A stretch of DNA of 64,000 bases from Micromonospora sp. RHAY321 (GCF_023896955.1 NZ_JAMHIW010000022.1:1-64000), one strand, 5' to 3'. Counted from the stretch's first letter, positions 1 to 8,101 are shown. Numbers and translations are program-made. Notes: a model not told the origin generated them from the sequence alone.

Positions 1-1125
1 ATGAACCTCGCGATCACCGGCGCCGGCGGTTTCCTCGGCTGGCACACACGGGTCCTGGCCCGGGCGCTCGGCTGGCCGGAGCCGACCGTTCTGACCCGGG
101 CCGACCTGGCTGATCCCGAGGCGGTCGCCGCGAAGGCGGCCGGCGTCGACCGGGTGTTGCACCTCGCCGGCGTCAACCGCGGCGACCCGGTCGAGGTGGC
201 GACCGGCAACGTCGAGATCGCCGCCGCCCTCGCCCGCGGCCTGAAGCGGTGCGCCGCGCCGCCCCGGACAGTCGTCTTCGCCAACTCGGTCCAGGCCGGC
301 AACGGCACCCCGTACGGCGATGCCAAGGCGGTCGCGGCGCAGACCCTCGCCAGCACCGGGCTGAATGTCGTCGATGTCAAACTGCCGAACCTCTACGGCG
401 AGCACGGGCGGCCCTTCTACAACTCGGTGGTGGCGACGTTCTGCCGGTTGCTCGCCGACGGCGGTCGGCCGGAGGTGCACGAGGACCGGGAGCTGCGTCT
501 GGTGCACGTCACCGATGCCGCTGCCCACCTGCTGGGGGTGTCCACGACGGGCAGTTGGGACGCCACCATGCCGGAGCTGCGGACCGGGGTACGCGAGGTG
601 GCCGACCGGCTCACCGCGTACGCCGCGCTCTACCGGGCCGGCGAGATCCCGGCGCTGCCCGACCGGCACGCGGTACGCCTGTTCAACTCCTACCGTTCAC
701 ACTGCTTCCCCGCGCACTACCCGCTGCCGCTGCCGCGGCACGCCGACGCCCGCGGCGAGCTGACCGAGGTGGTCAAGTCGTACGGCGGGCAGGGACAGAC
801 CTTCTGTTCCACGTCCCACCCCGGCATCACCCGGGGCGAGCACTTCCACCTGGCCAAGGTGGAACGCTTCGCGGTCGTCCGGGGCAGCGCCGAGATCAGC
901 CTTCGCCGGGTCGGCCACGACGAGGTGGTCCGCTTCCCGGTCGACGGCGACTCGCCCGTGGTGGTGGACATGCCGACCATGTGGGCCCACAAGATCGTGA
1001 ACACCGGCCCCGGCGAGCTGCTGACCCTCTTCTGGACCAACGAACTCTTCGATCCGCAGCGGCCTGACACGTACGCCGAGCCGGTCGAGAGCGCGCTGCG
1101 CGAGCCGGTGGAGTCGGCGGCATGA
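1..1125 (+). CDS. CapF-type UDP-sugar reductase/epimerase (SDR + cupin)
   Basis: A 374-residue two-domain protein of surface-polysaccharide synthesis. The N-terminal half is a short-chain dehydrogenase-type Rossmann domain with the nucleotide-binding GAGGFLG loop at residues 7-13 and a Y105-x3-K109 catalytic pair. The C-terminal part, from about residue 245, is a cupin with the metal-ligand pattern HFH at 281-283. This order (SDR then cupin) is that of CapF/WbjC, which in the CapE-CapF-CapG route to UDP-N-acetyl-L-fucosamine epimerises C3 and reduces the 4-keto sugar. The next gene encodes a CapG/WecB-like 2-epimerase, which supports the assignment. No CapE-like gene is visible in the window; it may lie to the left. 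The exact sugar product is inferred. The ATG is the first base of the window, so any upstream start or RBS cannot be checked. Confidence 0.85.
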   Translation: MNLAITGAGGFLGWHTRVLARALGWPEPTVLTRADLADPEAVAAKAAGVDRVLHLAGVNRGDPVEVATGNVEIAAALARGLKRCAAPPRTVVFANSVQAGNGTPYGDAKAVAAQTLASTGLNVVDVKLPNLYGEHGRPFYNSVVATFCRLLADGGRPEVHEDRELRLVHVTDAAAHLLGVSTTGSWDATMPELRTGVREVADRLTAYAALYRAGEIPALPDRHAVRLFNSYRSHCFPAHYPLPLPRHADARGELTEVVKSYGGQGQTFCSTSHPGITRGEHFHLAKVERFAVVRGSAEISLRRVGHDEVVRFPVDGDSPVVVDMPTMWAHKIVNTGPGELLTLFWTNELFDPQRPDTYAEPVESALREPVESAA

Positions 1126-1181
1126 CCGTCGCCAACCGGATCGAGGACATGATGCCCACGCTGACTGCGGGACGGAGTTGA
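1122..1181 (+). CDS. possible 19-codon coupling ORF between capF- and capG-like genes
   Basis: An ATG overlaps the stop of the CapF-like gene (ATGA) and opens a 19-residue frame beginning MTVANRIEDMM. Its stop lies 2 nt before the ATG of the 2-epimerase gene. It could be a translational-coupling peptide or the stub of a deleted gene. No family is recognised and it may have no function of its own. Confidence 0.25.
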   Translation: MTVANRIEDMMPTLTAGRS

Positions 1182-1183
1182 CG

Positions 1184-2308
1184 ATGACCCGGATCATGAC
1201 GGTGGTCGGTACCCGGCCGGAGATCATTCGGTTGTCCCGGGTGCTGGCCAGGCTCGACGAGACGGTCGACCACGTGCTGGTGCACACCGGGCAGAACTGG
1301 GACCCGACCCTGTCCGACGTCTTCTTCACCGAGCTGCGGCTGCGCCAGCCGGACCGGTTCCTGGAGGTCGACACCTCCTCGCTCGGTCGGGTCCTCGGCG
1401 GCGTGCTGGTCGGCATGGAGCAGGCGATCGCCGAGCTGCGGCCGGACGCGCTGCTCGTGCTGGGCGACACCAACAGCTGTATCGCCGCGCTGATGGCGCG
1501 GCGGATGCGGGTGCCGGTCTACCACATGGAGGCCGGGAACCGCTGCTTCGACCTGAACGTGCCGGAGGAGACCAACCGGCGGCTCGTCGACCACGTGGCG
1601 GACTTCAACCTGGTCTACACCGAACACGCCCGGCGCAACCTGCTCGCCGAGGGCCTGCACCCGCGCCGGATCCTGCACACCGGCTCGCCGATGCGGGAGG
1701 TGCTGGAGCACTACCGGGCGCCGATCGCCAGCTCGACCATCCTGCGCCGGTTGGAGCTGGATCGGGGCGGGTACTTCCTGGTCAGCGCGCACCGGGAGGA
1801 GAACGTGGACCGGCCCGACCGGCTCCGTCGACTGCTGGACTGCCTGGTCGCGGTGCGCGACCGGTGGGGCCTGCCCGTGCTGGTCTCCACCCACCCGCGG
1901 ACCCGTAAACGGCTGGAGACGCTCGCCCCGGACGCCACCGCGTTGGACGGCATCGCCTTCCACGAGCCGTTCGGCCTGCTCGACTACGTGCACCTGCAGA
2001 CGAAGGCGTACTGCACGCTGTCGGACAGCGGGACGATCAGCGAGGAGTCCGCCATCCTCGGCTTCCCCGCGGTGACCCTGCGCGAGTCGATCGAGCGTCC
2101 GGAGGCGCTCGACGCCGGCGGCATCATCATGACCGGCCTCGACCCGCAGGGTGTGGTCGAGGCGGTCGAGGTGACCGTGGCCCAGGTCGCCGCGCAGGGG
2201 GTGCCCTGCCCAATCGACTACCAGGTGCCGGACACCTCCCGGAGGGTGGTCGACTTCATCCTCTCCACCGTCCGCCGGCATCACGACTGGGCCGGCATTC
2301 GCCGCTGA
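1184..2308 (+). CDS. non-hydrolysing UDP-sugar 2-epimerase (WecB/CapG family)
   Basis: A 374-residue GT-B-fold epimerase of the UDP-GlcNAc 2-epimerase family. It has the signature GTRPE near the N-terminus, the HTGQN and GDTNS segments, the HMEAGNRCFD / PEETNRRLVDHVAD acidic-and-histidine active-site region, and the UDP-binding LSDSGTISEES near residue 285. After a CapF-like enzyme it most likely acts as CapG, inverting C2 of the 6-deoxy-hexosamine nucleotide to give UDP-L-FucNAc. A plain UDP-GlcNAc to UDP-ManNAc role cannot be excluded from sequence alone. I take the ATG at 1184 rather than the in-frame TTG at 1178, because GGACGGAG lies at a suitable distance before the ATG and too close to the TTG. 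A strong hairpin follows its stop. Confidence 0.88.
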   Translation: MTRIMTVVGTRPEIIRLSRVLARLDETVDHVLVHTGQNWDPTLSDVFFTELRLRQPDRFLEVDTSSLGRVLGGVLVGMEQAIAELRPDALLVLGDTNSCIAALMARRMRVPVYHMEAGNRCFDLNVPEETNRRLVDHVADFNLVYTEHARRNLLAEGLHPRRILHTGSPMREVLEHYRAPIASSTILRRLELDRGGYFLVSAHREENVDRPDRLRRLLDCLVAVRDRWGLPVLVSTHPRTRKRLETLAPDATALDGIAFHEPFGLLDYVHLQTKAYCTLSDSGTISEESAILGFPAVTLRESIERPEALDAGGIIMTGLDPQGVVEAVEVTVAQVAAQGVPCPIDYQVPDTSRRVVDFILSTVRRHHDWAGIRR

Positions 2309-2319
2309 ACCAGCGAGCC

Positions 2320-2358
2320 AACAGGGCCGGGACCGCGAAGCGCGGTCCCGGCCCTGTT
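2320..2358. terminator. bidirectional terminator hairpin
   Basis: Perfect 18-bp stem (AACAGGGCCGGGACCGCG and its complement) with a 3-nt loop, placed between the convergent 2-epimerase and PglF-like genes. No long U-tract on either strand. Confidence 0.8.
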
Positions 2359-2386
2359 CCGTTCGTCCGACCCGCCTGGTGGTCGG

Positions 2387-4258
2387 TCAGCGGGACTGCA
2401 GCGGTACGCCCAGCGGGCCGCCCACCGGGTCGGTCGGCTGGGTGCAGAGCAGCGCGAGGTGTTCGACGACCTTCGCCGCGTCGTCGTACGGGTCGAGCCC
2501 GCTCACCTCCATGGGGTCGAGCGCCGGCACGGCCACGTGGGACACCAGAGGGTGGAACGGCCGGGTGTCGACCTCGCCGGTCCCGAGCAGGTCCTCGTGG
2601 AGCTTCTCGCCGGGCCGCAGGCCGGTGTAGACGATCGGCACGGAACTGGACGCCTGGTCGGCCATCTGACGAGCGAGGTCGACGATCCGGACCGGCTCGC
2701 CCATGTCGAGCACCAGCGCCTCCCCGTCCCGGCCGATCTCGGCGGCCTGGAGCACCAGGTGGACGGCCTCCTGCAGGGTCATCAGGTAGCGGCTGACGTC
2801 CGGGTGGGTGACGGTCAACGGCCTCCCGGTCTCGATCTGCCTCTGGAACGCCGTCACCACCGAGCCGCGGCTGCTCAGCACGTTGCCGAACCGGACGCTG
2901 AGGAACGTCCCCGGGAACCGGGATGCGGCGTGCGCGGTCAACCGTTCGGTGATCCGCTTCGAGTAGCCGAGGACGCTGATCGGGTCCGCTGCCTTGTCGG
3001 TGGAGATGTTGACGAACTTCGCCACGTCCTGGCAGGCGTCCAGCACCGAGAGTGTGCCCCAGACGTTGGTCTTGATCGCCTCGCCCGGGTGCCGTTGCAG
3101 CAGCGTCAGGTGCTTGAGCGCCGCCGCGTGGAAGATGATCTCCGGGCGGCGTTCCCGGATGATCCGTCGGATCCCCTCGTCGTCCCGGAGGTCGGCGAGG
3201 ATCAGCTCGGGGCCGTCCAGCATGGCCCGCCCGGCGAGCGACATCTGGAGGCTGTGCAGGGCCGACTCGTCGCGGTCCAGCATCATCAGCTCACCGGGGT
3301 TGACTTTCATCACCTGCCGGCAGAGTTCGGAGCCGATGGACCCTCCGGCACCGGTGACCAGGATCCGCCGCCCGGTCAGGCTGTTGCTGCTCAGCGGCAG
3401 GTCACCGATCACCTGGCGTCGGCCGAGCAGGTCGCTGACCTGTACGTCCCGGACGTCGGTGACGGTGATCCGGTGGTCGACCAGGTCCCGCACCGGGGGC
3501 AGCACCTTGAAGACCGCGCCGGCGTCGAGGGTCGCCTCGCGGATCTGGCGGATGAGCGCGGCGTCGGCGTTGGCCACCGAGAAGATGACGGTGGTGGCGC
3601 CGGTACGCCGGACGGAGGCGGCCACGTCGTGCCGTCCGCCCAGCACGCGCACCCGGCCGATGCGCAGGTCGCGCTTGTCCGGGTCGTCGTCCAGCGCGCC
3701 GACCGGCAGGTACCGCCCGCGCGGGTCGCCGAGCATGGCGCGGAGCAGCCCCTGCCCGGCGTCACCCATCCCGAACAGCAGCACCGGCGTCGACGACCGG
3801 ACGTCCGGACGCATGGCGAGGTCGCGCCGGTGCCGGTACGCGAACCGGGCGCCCAGCATGAACAGCAGGGCGAGCGCGCCGCCGACCAGCGGGGTGCTCG
3901 CCGGGACCGGCCGGTCGTCGGACGGCAGCAGGCCGAGCAGCACGATGGCGGCCGTCGTGATGGTGGTGCCGGCGACGCCCTGGACCTCCTGGAGGCTGCC
4001 CAGCGGGTGCCGTCCGGAGTAGAGCCGGCGCAACGCCGCCACCGCCACGTGCACGACCGCCGCGACGATGCCGACGGCCGCCGCCCGGCCCAGTTGGCCC
4101 TGGGGAAGCTCGAGCTCGAACCGGGTCCACGCGGCCGCGACGAACCCGCCGATCCAGGCGGTGGTGTCGGTGGCGAGGAATCCGACGGTGCGTCGGCGGG
4201 CCCTCGCCCGTCGCGTCCGCCGGTCCGCGTCCTGCCTGTTCTCGGTGTCCTGCGGCAT
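2387..4258 (-). CDS. PglF/CapD-type UDP-GlcNAc 4,6-dehydratase (membrane)
   Basis: A 623-residue polysaccharide-biosynthesis protein of the WbpM/FlaA1/PglF long-form family. The N-terminal third is hydrophobic, with about four membrane helices. A first Rossmann-like region follows. The catalytic SDR domain carries the GAGGSIG nucleotide-binding loop, the NISTDKA active-site block and LGYSKR where the family has Y/MxxxK. It is expected to make UDP-4-keto-6-deoxy-GlcNAc, the entry step to bacillosamine-type sugars, at the inner face of the membrane. The aminotransferase and acetyltransferase that would act next lie immediately upstream on the same strand. The start at 4258 is chosen because AGGGGAG precedes it at normal spacing; the frame is open for 31 more codons but that stretch has no family features. 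Confidence 0.88.
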   Translation of the reverse strand: MPQDTENRQDADRRTRRARARRRTVGFLATDTTAWIGGFVAAAWTRFELELPQGQLGRAAAVGIVAAVVHVAVAALRRLYSGRHPLGSLQEVQGVAGTTITTAAIVLLGLLPSDDRPVPASTPLVGGALALLFMLGARFAYRHRRDLAMRPDVRSSTPVLLFGMGDAGQGLLRAMLGDPRGRYLPVGALDDDPDKRDLRIGRVRVLGGRHDVAASVRRTGATTVIFSVANADAALIRQIREATLDAGAVFKVLPPVRDLVDHRITVTDVRDVQVSDLLGRRQVIGDLPLSSNSLTGRRILVTGAGGSIGSELCRQVMKVNPGELMMLDRDESALHSLQMSLAGRAMLDGPELILADLRDDEGIRRIIRERRPEIIFHAAALKHLTLLQRHPGEAIKTNVWGTLSVLDACQDVAKFVNISTDKAADPISVLGYSKRITERLTAHAASRFPGTFLSVRFGNVLSSRGSVVTAFQRQIETGRPLTVTHPDVSRYLMTLQEAVHLVLQAAEIGRDGEALVLDMGEPVRIVDLARQMADQASSSVPIVYTGLRPGEKLHEDLLGTGEVDTRPFHPLVSHVAVPALDPMEVSGLDPYDDAAKVVEHLALLCTQPTDPVGGPLGVPLQSR

Positions 4259-4367
4259 CTGCTGGCTCCCCTGTCCCGTCCCGACTGCTTCCGCCGACGC
4301 GGCAGGAAGGAGTACTAGGCTCTTTGTCCTTGTTACATGGCAAAGCAGCACCGTTGGGCGTTTTTGG

Positions 4368-4386
4368 GCTTAAGCGGTGATTAAGC
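4368..4386. promoter_or_regulatory. AT-rich inverted repeat upstream of the pglF-like gene
   Basis: GCTTAA-N7-TTAAGC in an unusually AT-rich patch (about 4320-4395) between the acetyltransferase stop and the dehydratase start. It may be an operator or a processing or termination element. No regulator is assigned. Confidence 0.3.
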
Positions 4387-4404
4387 TGTCTGTCCCGGCT
4401 GCTC

Positions 4405-5049
4405 TCAGCGGGCCGGAACACCCTTGACGGTCATCTGATCGGGCACATCCCGGACGACGCAGGCCCCGGCACCGACCGTGCTGTCCCGCCCGACCCGCAG
4501 GCCCTGCAGCACCGCCGCGGTGGTCCCGATCAGCACGCCCTCGGCCAGGTGACAGTCACCGGACACCGCGGCCAGCGGGTTGACGGAGACGAAGTCGGCG
4601 AGGCTGCTGTCATGCCCGACGGTGGCGTTCTGGTTGAGGTGCACGTGCCGGCCGATGGTGACGTTCGTGGTGACGCGGGCGCCCGGAAAGGCGACGAACC
4701 CCGGCCCGTGCTCGGTGTCCGGTCCGATGGTGGCGTCCGGGTGGACGAGGCTCGCGGCGGGGATGCCGTACCCGTCGATCCGCCTTTCGACGGCTCGGCG
4801 GACCCGGGGGTCTCCGATACCGATGACGTACCGGGTGCCGGGGGGCGCGTCGCGCAACCAGGCCACGTCCCCGAGGTACGGCACGTCGAGCCGCTGCAGC
4901 CGCTTCAGGTTCTCCTCGGAGGCGCGGTCGTCGACGACGCCCAGCAGCTCCCAGACCGGCCCACCGGCGGCCTCGCTCACCGCCCGGGCGATCGTGAGCA
5001 CCTCCCGGCCGTGCCCGCCGCAGCCGGCCACCACCAGTCCCGTGGTCAC
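4405..5049 (-). CDS. PglD/NeuD-family sugar O/N-acetyltransferase
   Basis: A 214-residue protein with an N-terminal nucleotide-sugar-binding Rossmann fold (VVAGCGGHGREV) and a C-terminal left-handed beta-helix of hexapeptide repeats. The segment NATVGHD carries the histidine that is catalytic in PglD. Members acetylate the C4 amino group of UDP-4-amino-sugars with acetyl-CoA. The GTG start at 5049 overlaps the stop of the aminotransferase gene by 4 nt (GTGA), a classic coupled arrangement, so the amino group made by one enzyme is acetylated by the next. The predicted product is UDP-2,4-diacetamido-2,4,6-trideoxyhexose. Length matches the family (about 200-215 aa). A serine-acetyltransferase-like function is less likely given the neighbours. 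Confidence 0.85.
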   Translation of the reverse strand: MTTGLVVAGCGGHGREVLTIARAVSEAAGGPVWELLGVVDDRASEENLKRLQRLDVPYLGDVAWLRDAPPGTRYVIGIGDPRVRRAVERRIDGYGIPAASLVHPDATIGPDTEHGPGFVAFPGARVTTNVTIGRHVHLNQNATVGHDSSLADFVSVNPLAAVSGDCHLAEGVLIGTTAAVLQGLRVGRDSTVGAGACVVRDVPDQMTVKGVPAR

Positions 5050-6194
5050 GCCGCGGACCCTCCCGTCCGGACGGTCAGGAACTCGTCGATCGCGGCGAAC
5101 ACCCGGGCGATCTGCGGCTCGGTCAGGGCACTCCCGCTGGGCAGGGTGAGCCCGTCGGCGAAGAGCCGCTCCGCCGCGCCGGTGAGCAGGCTCTCCGCGC
5201 CGACGTGCATGGGTTGCAGGTGCATCGGCTTCCACACCGGTCGGGTCTCGATGTCGCGCTCGGCCAGGTGGGCCGCCAGGTCGTCCGCACGCCAACCGCA
5301 CCGCTCCCGGTCCACGGTGATGACGGTGAGCCAGCAGTTCGACTCGGTGTCCTCCGCGCCGAGCAACTCGACGCCCGGCACCGGGGCGAAGAGCTTGGCG
5401 TAGTGGTCGCGCAGTTGACGGCGTCGCGTGATCATCCCGTCCAGCCGGAGCAACTGGGCCCGGCCGAGCGCCGCCAGGAGGTTGCTGAGCCGGTAGTTGT
5501 AACCGGTCTCGCGGTGCTCGTAGTGCCGCGCCGGTTCGCGGGCCTGCGTGGAGAGGTGGCGAGCGCGGTCGAGGAGCGCGGTGTCGTCGGACACCAGCAT
5601 TCCGCCACCGGACGTTGTCATGATCTTGTTGCCGTTGAAGGAGAGGACACCGACCTGCCCGAAGGAGCCGGCCGCCTGCCCCCGGTGGCTGGCGCCGAGG
5701 GCCTCCGCGGCGTCCTCCACCAGCGGGACGCCGGCCTCGGCGCAGACCGGGACCAGGGCCTCGTAGTCGGCGCAGCTGCCGAACATGTCCACCGGCACGA
5801 CCGCGCCGACCCGCTCCCCGCGCGATCGCAGCCGGCCCAGCAGGTCGGCGACGAGGTCGACGTCGACGTTGCCGGTCCGGGGGTCGCAGTCGACGAAGAC
5901 CGCTCGTGCGCCGATGTACCGGACCGCGTTCGCGGTCGCCACGAACGTGAGCGTGGGCACGACGACCACGTCGCCGGGCCGCACCCCGACGCCGAGCAGA
6001 GCCAGGTGCAGGGCGGCGGTGCCGGAACTGACCGCGACGGCTCCGCCGGTGCCGACCCGCTCGGCGATGTCGCGTTCGAACCCCCGCAGATCCGGGCCGG
6101 CCGGCGCCACCCAACCCGAGCGCAGGGCCGCGATCAGGTACGACTCCTCGAGCGGCCCGACGTCGGGCGGGGACAGGTGGATGGTCTGGCTCAT
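5046..6194 (-). CDS. PglE/DegT-type PLP sugar aminotransferase
   Basis: A 382-residue DegT/DnrJ/EryC1/StrS-family enzyme. The PLP lysine is K190 in SFNGNKIMTT, the cofactor-ring aspartate lies in the EDAAEALG segment near residue 161, and the phosphate-binding SSGTAALHLAL motif is at 56-66. The family transfers an amino group from glutamate to 4-keto or 3-keto nucleotide sugars. With a PglF-like dehydratase, a PglD-like acetyltransferase and a PglC-like transferase around it, the substrate is most simply UDP-4-keto-6-deoxy-GlcNAc. It starts 22 nt after the PglC-like gene and overlaps the acetyltransferase by 4 nt, so the three form one operon. Confidence 0.9.
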   Translation of the reverse strand: MSQTIHLSPPDVGPLEESYLIAALRSGWVAPAGPDLRGFERDIAERVGTGGAVAVSSGTAALHLALLGVGVRPGDVVVVPTLTFVATANAVRYIGARAVFVDCDPRTGNVDVDLVADLLGRLRSRGERVGAVVPVDMFGSCADYEALVPVCAEAGVPLVEDAAEALGASHRGQAAGSFGQVGVLSFNGNKIMTTSGGGMLVSDDTALLDRARHLSTQAREPARHYEHRETGYNYRLSNLLAALGRAQLLRLDGMITRRRQLRDHYAKLFAPVPGVELLGAEDTESNCWLTVITVDRERCGWRADDLAAHLAERDIETRPVWKPMHLQPMHVGAESLLTGAAERLFADGLTLPSGSALTEPQIARVFAAIDEFLTVRTGGSAA

Positions 6195-6216
6195 CGGCCG
6201 GCTCCCTGGTGGATCG

Positions 6217-6909
6217 TCATGCCGGTGTCCGGTCCCGCTGCGGCGGGGCCGGGCGTCGCTGCGTACCGAGGAATTCCGGGGCGGTGGCGGACCCGGCCGC
6301 GTTGATGCCCTCGCGGCGCAGCACGGTGCGCGCGGTCGTGACCAGGATCGACAGGTCGAGCCGGAGGTTCCGGCTGTCCACGTACCGGACGTCGAGGTCG
6401 AGCTTCTCCTCCCAGCTCAGGCTGTTGCGCCCGCGTACCTGTGCCAGGCCGGTGATGCCGGGCCGCACCTCGTGCCGGCGTGCCTGGTCGGGGGAGTAGC
6501 GATCGAGGTATTCCGGCAGCAGCGGGCGCGGGCCCACGAGGCTCATGTCGCCGCGCAGCACGTTCCAGAGCGTGGGCAGTTCGTCCAGGCTGGTGGCGCG
6601 CAGCCAGCGCCCCAGCGGGGTGAGTCGGTCGCCGTCGCCGACCAGGCCGCGGCCGTGGTTGGGCGGTCGCATGGTGCGGAACTTGACCACCTCGAAGGGG
6701 CGGCCGTGCAGGCCGGCGCGGCACTGGCGGAACAGCACGGGACGGCCGAGGCCCACCATGACCAGGACCGCCACCACCACCAGCACCGGCGCGACCAGCA
6801 CCAGCAGCACCGCCGCGAGGACCGCGTCGAAGATGCGCTTGCCGGGTGCGGGTCGGGGCAGCAGCAGGGGGTGTTCGGGGGCGTTCGCGAGACCACCAGG
6901 CACCGGCAC
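6217..6909 (-). CDS. PglC/WcaJ-type phosphoglycosyl transferase (initiating)
   Basis: A 230-residue monotopic bacterial sugar transferase. One N-terminal hydrophobic segment (about residues 20-48) is followed by the family core: FRQCRAGLHGRPF, KFRTMR, the catalytic Asp-Glu pair in TSLDELPTLWNVLRGDMSLVGPRP, and RPGITGLAQVRGRN. It should move a sugar-phosphate from the UDP-sugar onto polyprenyl phosphate at the cytoplasmic membrane, starting glycan assembly. An in-frame TTG at 6939 is possible, but it touches a promoter -10 box and has no RBS. GTG at 6909 is preceded by GGAGG at good spacing and is preferred. First gene of the operon with the aminotransferase and acetyltransferase. Confidence 0.9.
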   Translation of the reverse strand: MPVPGGLANAPEHPLLLPRPAPGKRIFDAVLAAVLLVLVAPVLVVVAVLVMVGLGRPVLFRQCRAGLHGRPFEVVKFRTMRPPNHGRGLVGDGDRLTPLGRWLRATSLDELPTLWNVLRGDMSLVGPRPLLPEYLDRYSPDQARRHEVRPGITGLAQVRGRNSLSWEEKLDLDVRYVDSRNLRLDLSILVTTARTVLRREGINAAGSATAPEFLGTQRRPAPPQRDRTPA

Positions 6910-6939
6910 CGTTCCGACCTCCGAGAAGAAGCGACGCAA

Positions 6940-6968
6940 TAACTACTTAAAGGGTTTTACCAGCTCAA
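6940..6968 (-). promoter_or_regulatory. promoter of the pglC-E-D-like operon
   Basis: On the minus strand a -35 TTGAGC and a -10 TAGTTA are separated by 17 nt. The expected transcript start near 6933 lies downstream of the TTG at 6939, which supports translation from GTG 6909. Confidence 0.5.
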
Positions 6969-7105
6969 GACGGGCGGCAGCTCCGAATGCCGACAGTCAG
7001 GCTGCTTCGCCCCGATCAACCCCGAAAAGCCGCGGAGGGACACGGCCTCACCGTGCGCCCTCCTGCCGTGGGTGCCCGCTCCGGTCGAGCGGTAGAGTCG
7101 CGACC

Positions 7106-7147
7106 GGCCGGTCGGGCGAGGGGAGAACTGGCCGGTCGGGCGAGGGG
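7106..7147 (+). repeat. 24-bp spaced tandem repeat in the DUF389 leader
   Basis: GGCCGGTCGGGCGAGGGG occurs twice, at 7106-7123 and 7130-7147, just before the DUF389 start. A TAGAGT -10-like box lies at about 7094. The second copy ends in the purine-rich ribosome-binding region, so the duplication changes the leader and duplicates an RBS-like GAGGGG. Confidence 0.6.
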
Positions 7148-7153
7148 GAGACC

Positions 7154-8101
7154 GTGCTGCACCTGAGGGTGATCGCTCCGCCGGACCAGTCGGCGGCGGT
7201 GGTCGACCTGCTGGCCGCCGAGCCGGGGGTGACCCACCTGGTGGTGCTGCCCGGCGTCGCCCGGCAGCCCCGCGGCGACCTCATCCAGTGCGACGTGGTC
7301 CGGGAGAGCGCCGACAGCGTTCTGCAGGGACTGCAACAGCTCGGTGTGGAGGCGCACGGCGGAATCGCCGCCGACGACGTCGAGTTGACCATCTCCGCCG
7401 CGGCCGACCGCGCGGCGGAGGTGGCGCCCGGCAGCGGCGCCGACGCGGTGGTCTGGGACGAGATCGCGGCGAAGACCGGCGAGCAGACCGAACTCTCCGG
7501 CACCTACCTGGTGCTGATCATCGTCGCCACCATGATCGCCGGCATCGGCGTCCTACTGGACCAGCCGATCCTCATCGTCGGGGCGATGGTGGTCGGTCCG
7601 GAGTTCGGCCCCCTCGCCGCGCTCTGCGTGGCGCTGCTGCGCCGGCGGCTCGGCGTGATCGGGCGGTCCGTGCAGGCCCTCGCGGTCGGCTTCCTGGCCG
7701 CGATGATGGCAACCGTGCTGAGCACCTGGGCGCTGACCGCCGTAGGGCTGGTCAGTAAGGAGATGCTGCTCGCCGAGCGCCCGCTCACCGACTTCATCTG
7801 GCGGCCCGACGCGCTGTCCTGGGTGGTCGGCCTGCTCGCCGGGGTGGCCGGCATGCTGTCGCTGACCTCGAAGAAGTCGGGCAGCCTGGTCGGGGTGCTG
7901 ATCTCGGTGACCACGGTGCCGGCCGCCGCCAACGTGGCGGTGGCCGCCTCCTACGGGGTGTGGCACGAGGCGGCCGGGTCGGCCCTCCAGTTGGTGATCA
8001 ACCTGTGCGCGATCGTCGTGGCCGGGCTGCTCACCCTCGTGGTGCAGCAGGTCGGGTGGTGGAATCTCGCCCGCCGGTCCCGTCCTCCAAGAGCCGGGTG
8101 A
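7154..8101 (+). CDS. DUF389 family multi-spanning membrane protein
   Basis: A 315-residue protein with a soluble N-terminal domain of about 115 residues (an ACT/regulatory-like alpha-beta region beginning MLHLRVIAPP) and then about six hydrophobic helices. It includes the family-typical segment GAMVVGPEFGPLAAL near residue 140. This is the DUF389/TIGR00341 architecture. No biochemical role is established for the family; transport has been suggested. The GTG at 7154 follows GAGGGGGAG and is the only start consistent with the domain; the frame upstream is open but low-complexity. The 3' end overlaps a convergent gene by 71 nt. Confidence 0.8.
   Translation: MLHLRVIAPPDQSAAVVDLLAAEPGVTHLVVLPGVARQPRGDLIQCDVVRESADSVLQGLQQLGVEAHGGIAADDVELTISAAADRAAEVAPGSGADAVVWDEIAAKTGEQTELSGTYLVLIIVATMIAGIGVLLDQPILIVGAMVVGPEFGPLAALCVALLRRRLGVIGRSVQALAVGFLAAMMATVLSTWALTAVGLVSKEMLLAERPLTDFIWRPDALSWVVGLLAGVAGMLSLTSKKSGSLVGVLISVTTVPAAANVAVAASYGVWHEAAGSALQLVINLCAIVVAGLLTLVVQQVGWWNLARRSRPPRAG

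Noticed and set aside
2459-4318. 619-codon open frame opposite the pglF-like gene
   Set aside because: Antisense shadow of the dehydratase gene in high-GC DNA; no domain pattern.
6910-6939. TTG start for the PglC-like gene
   Set aside because: It touches the -10 box and has no RBS; GTG 6909 has both RBS and a suitable promoter position.
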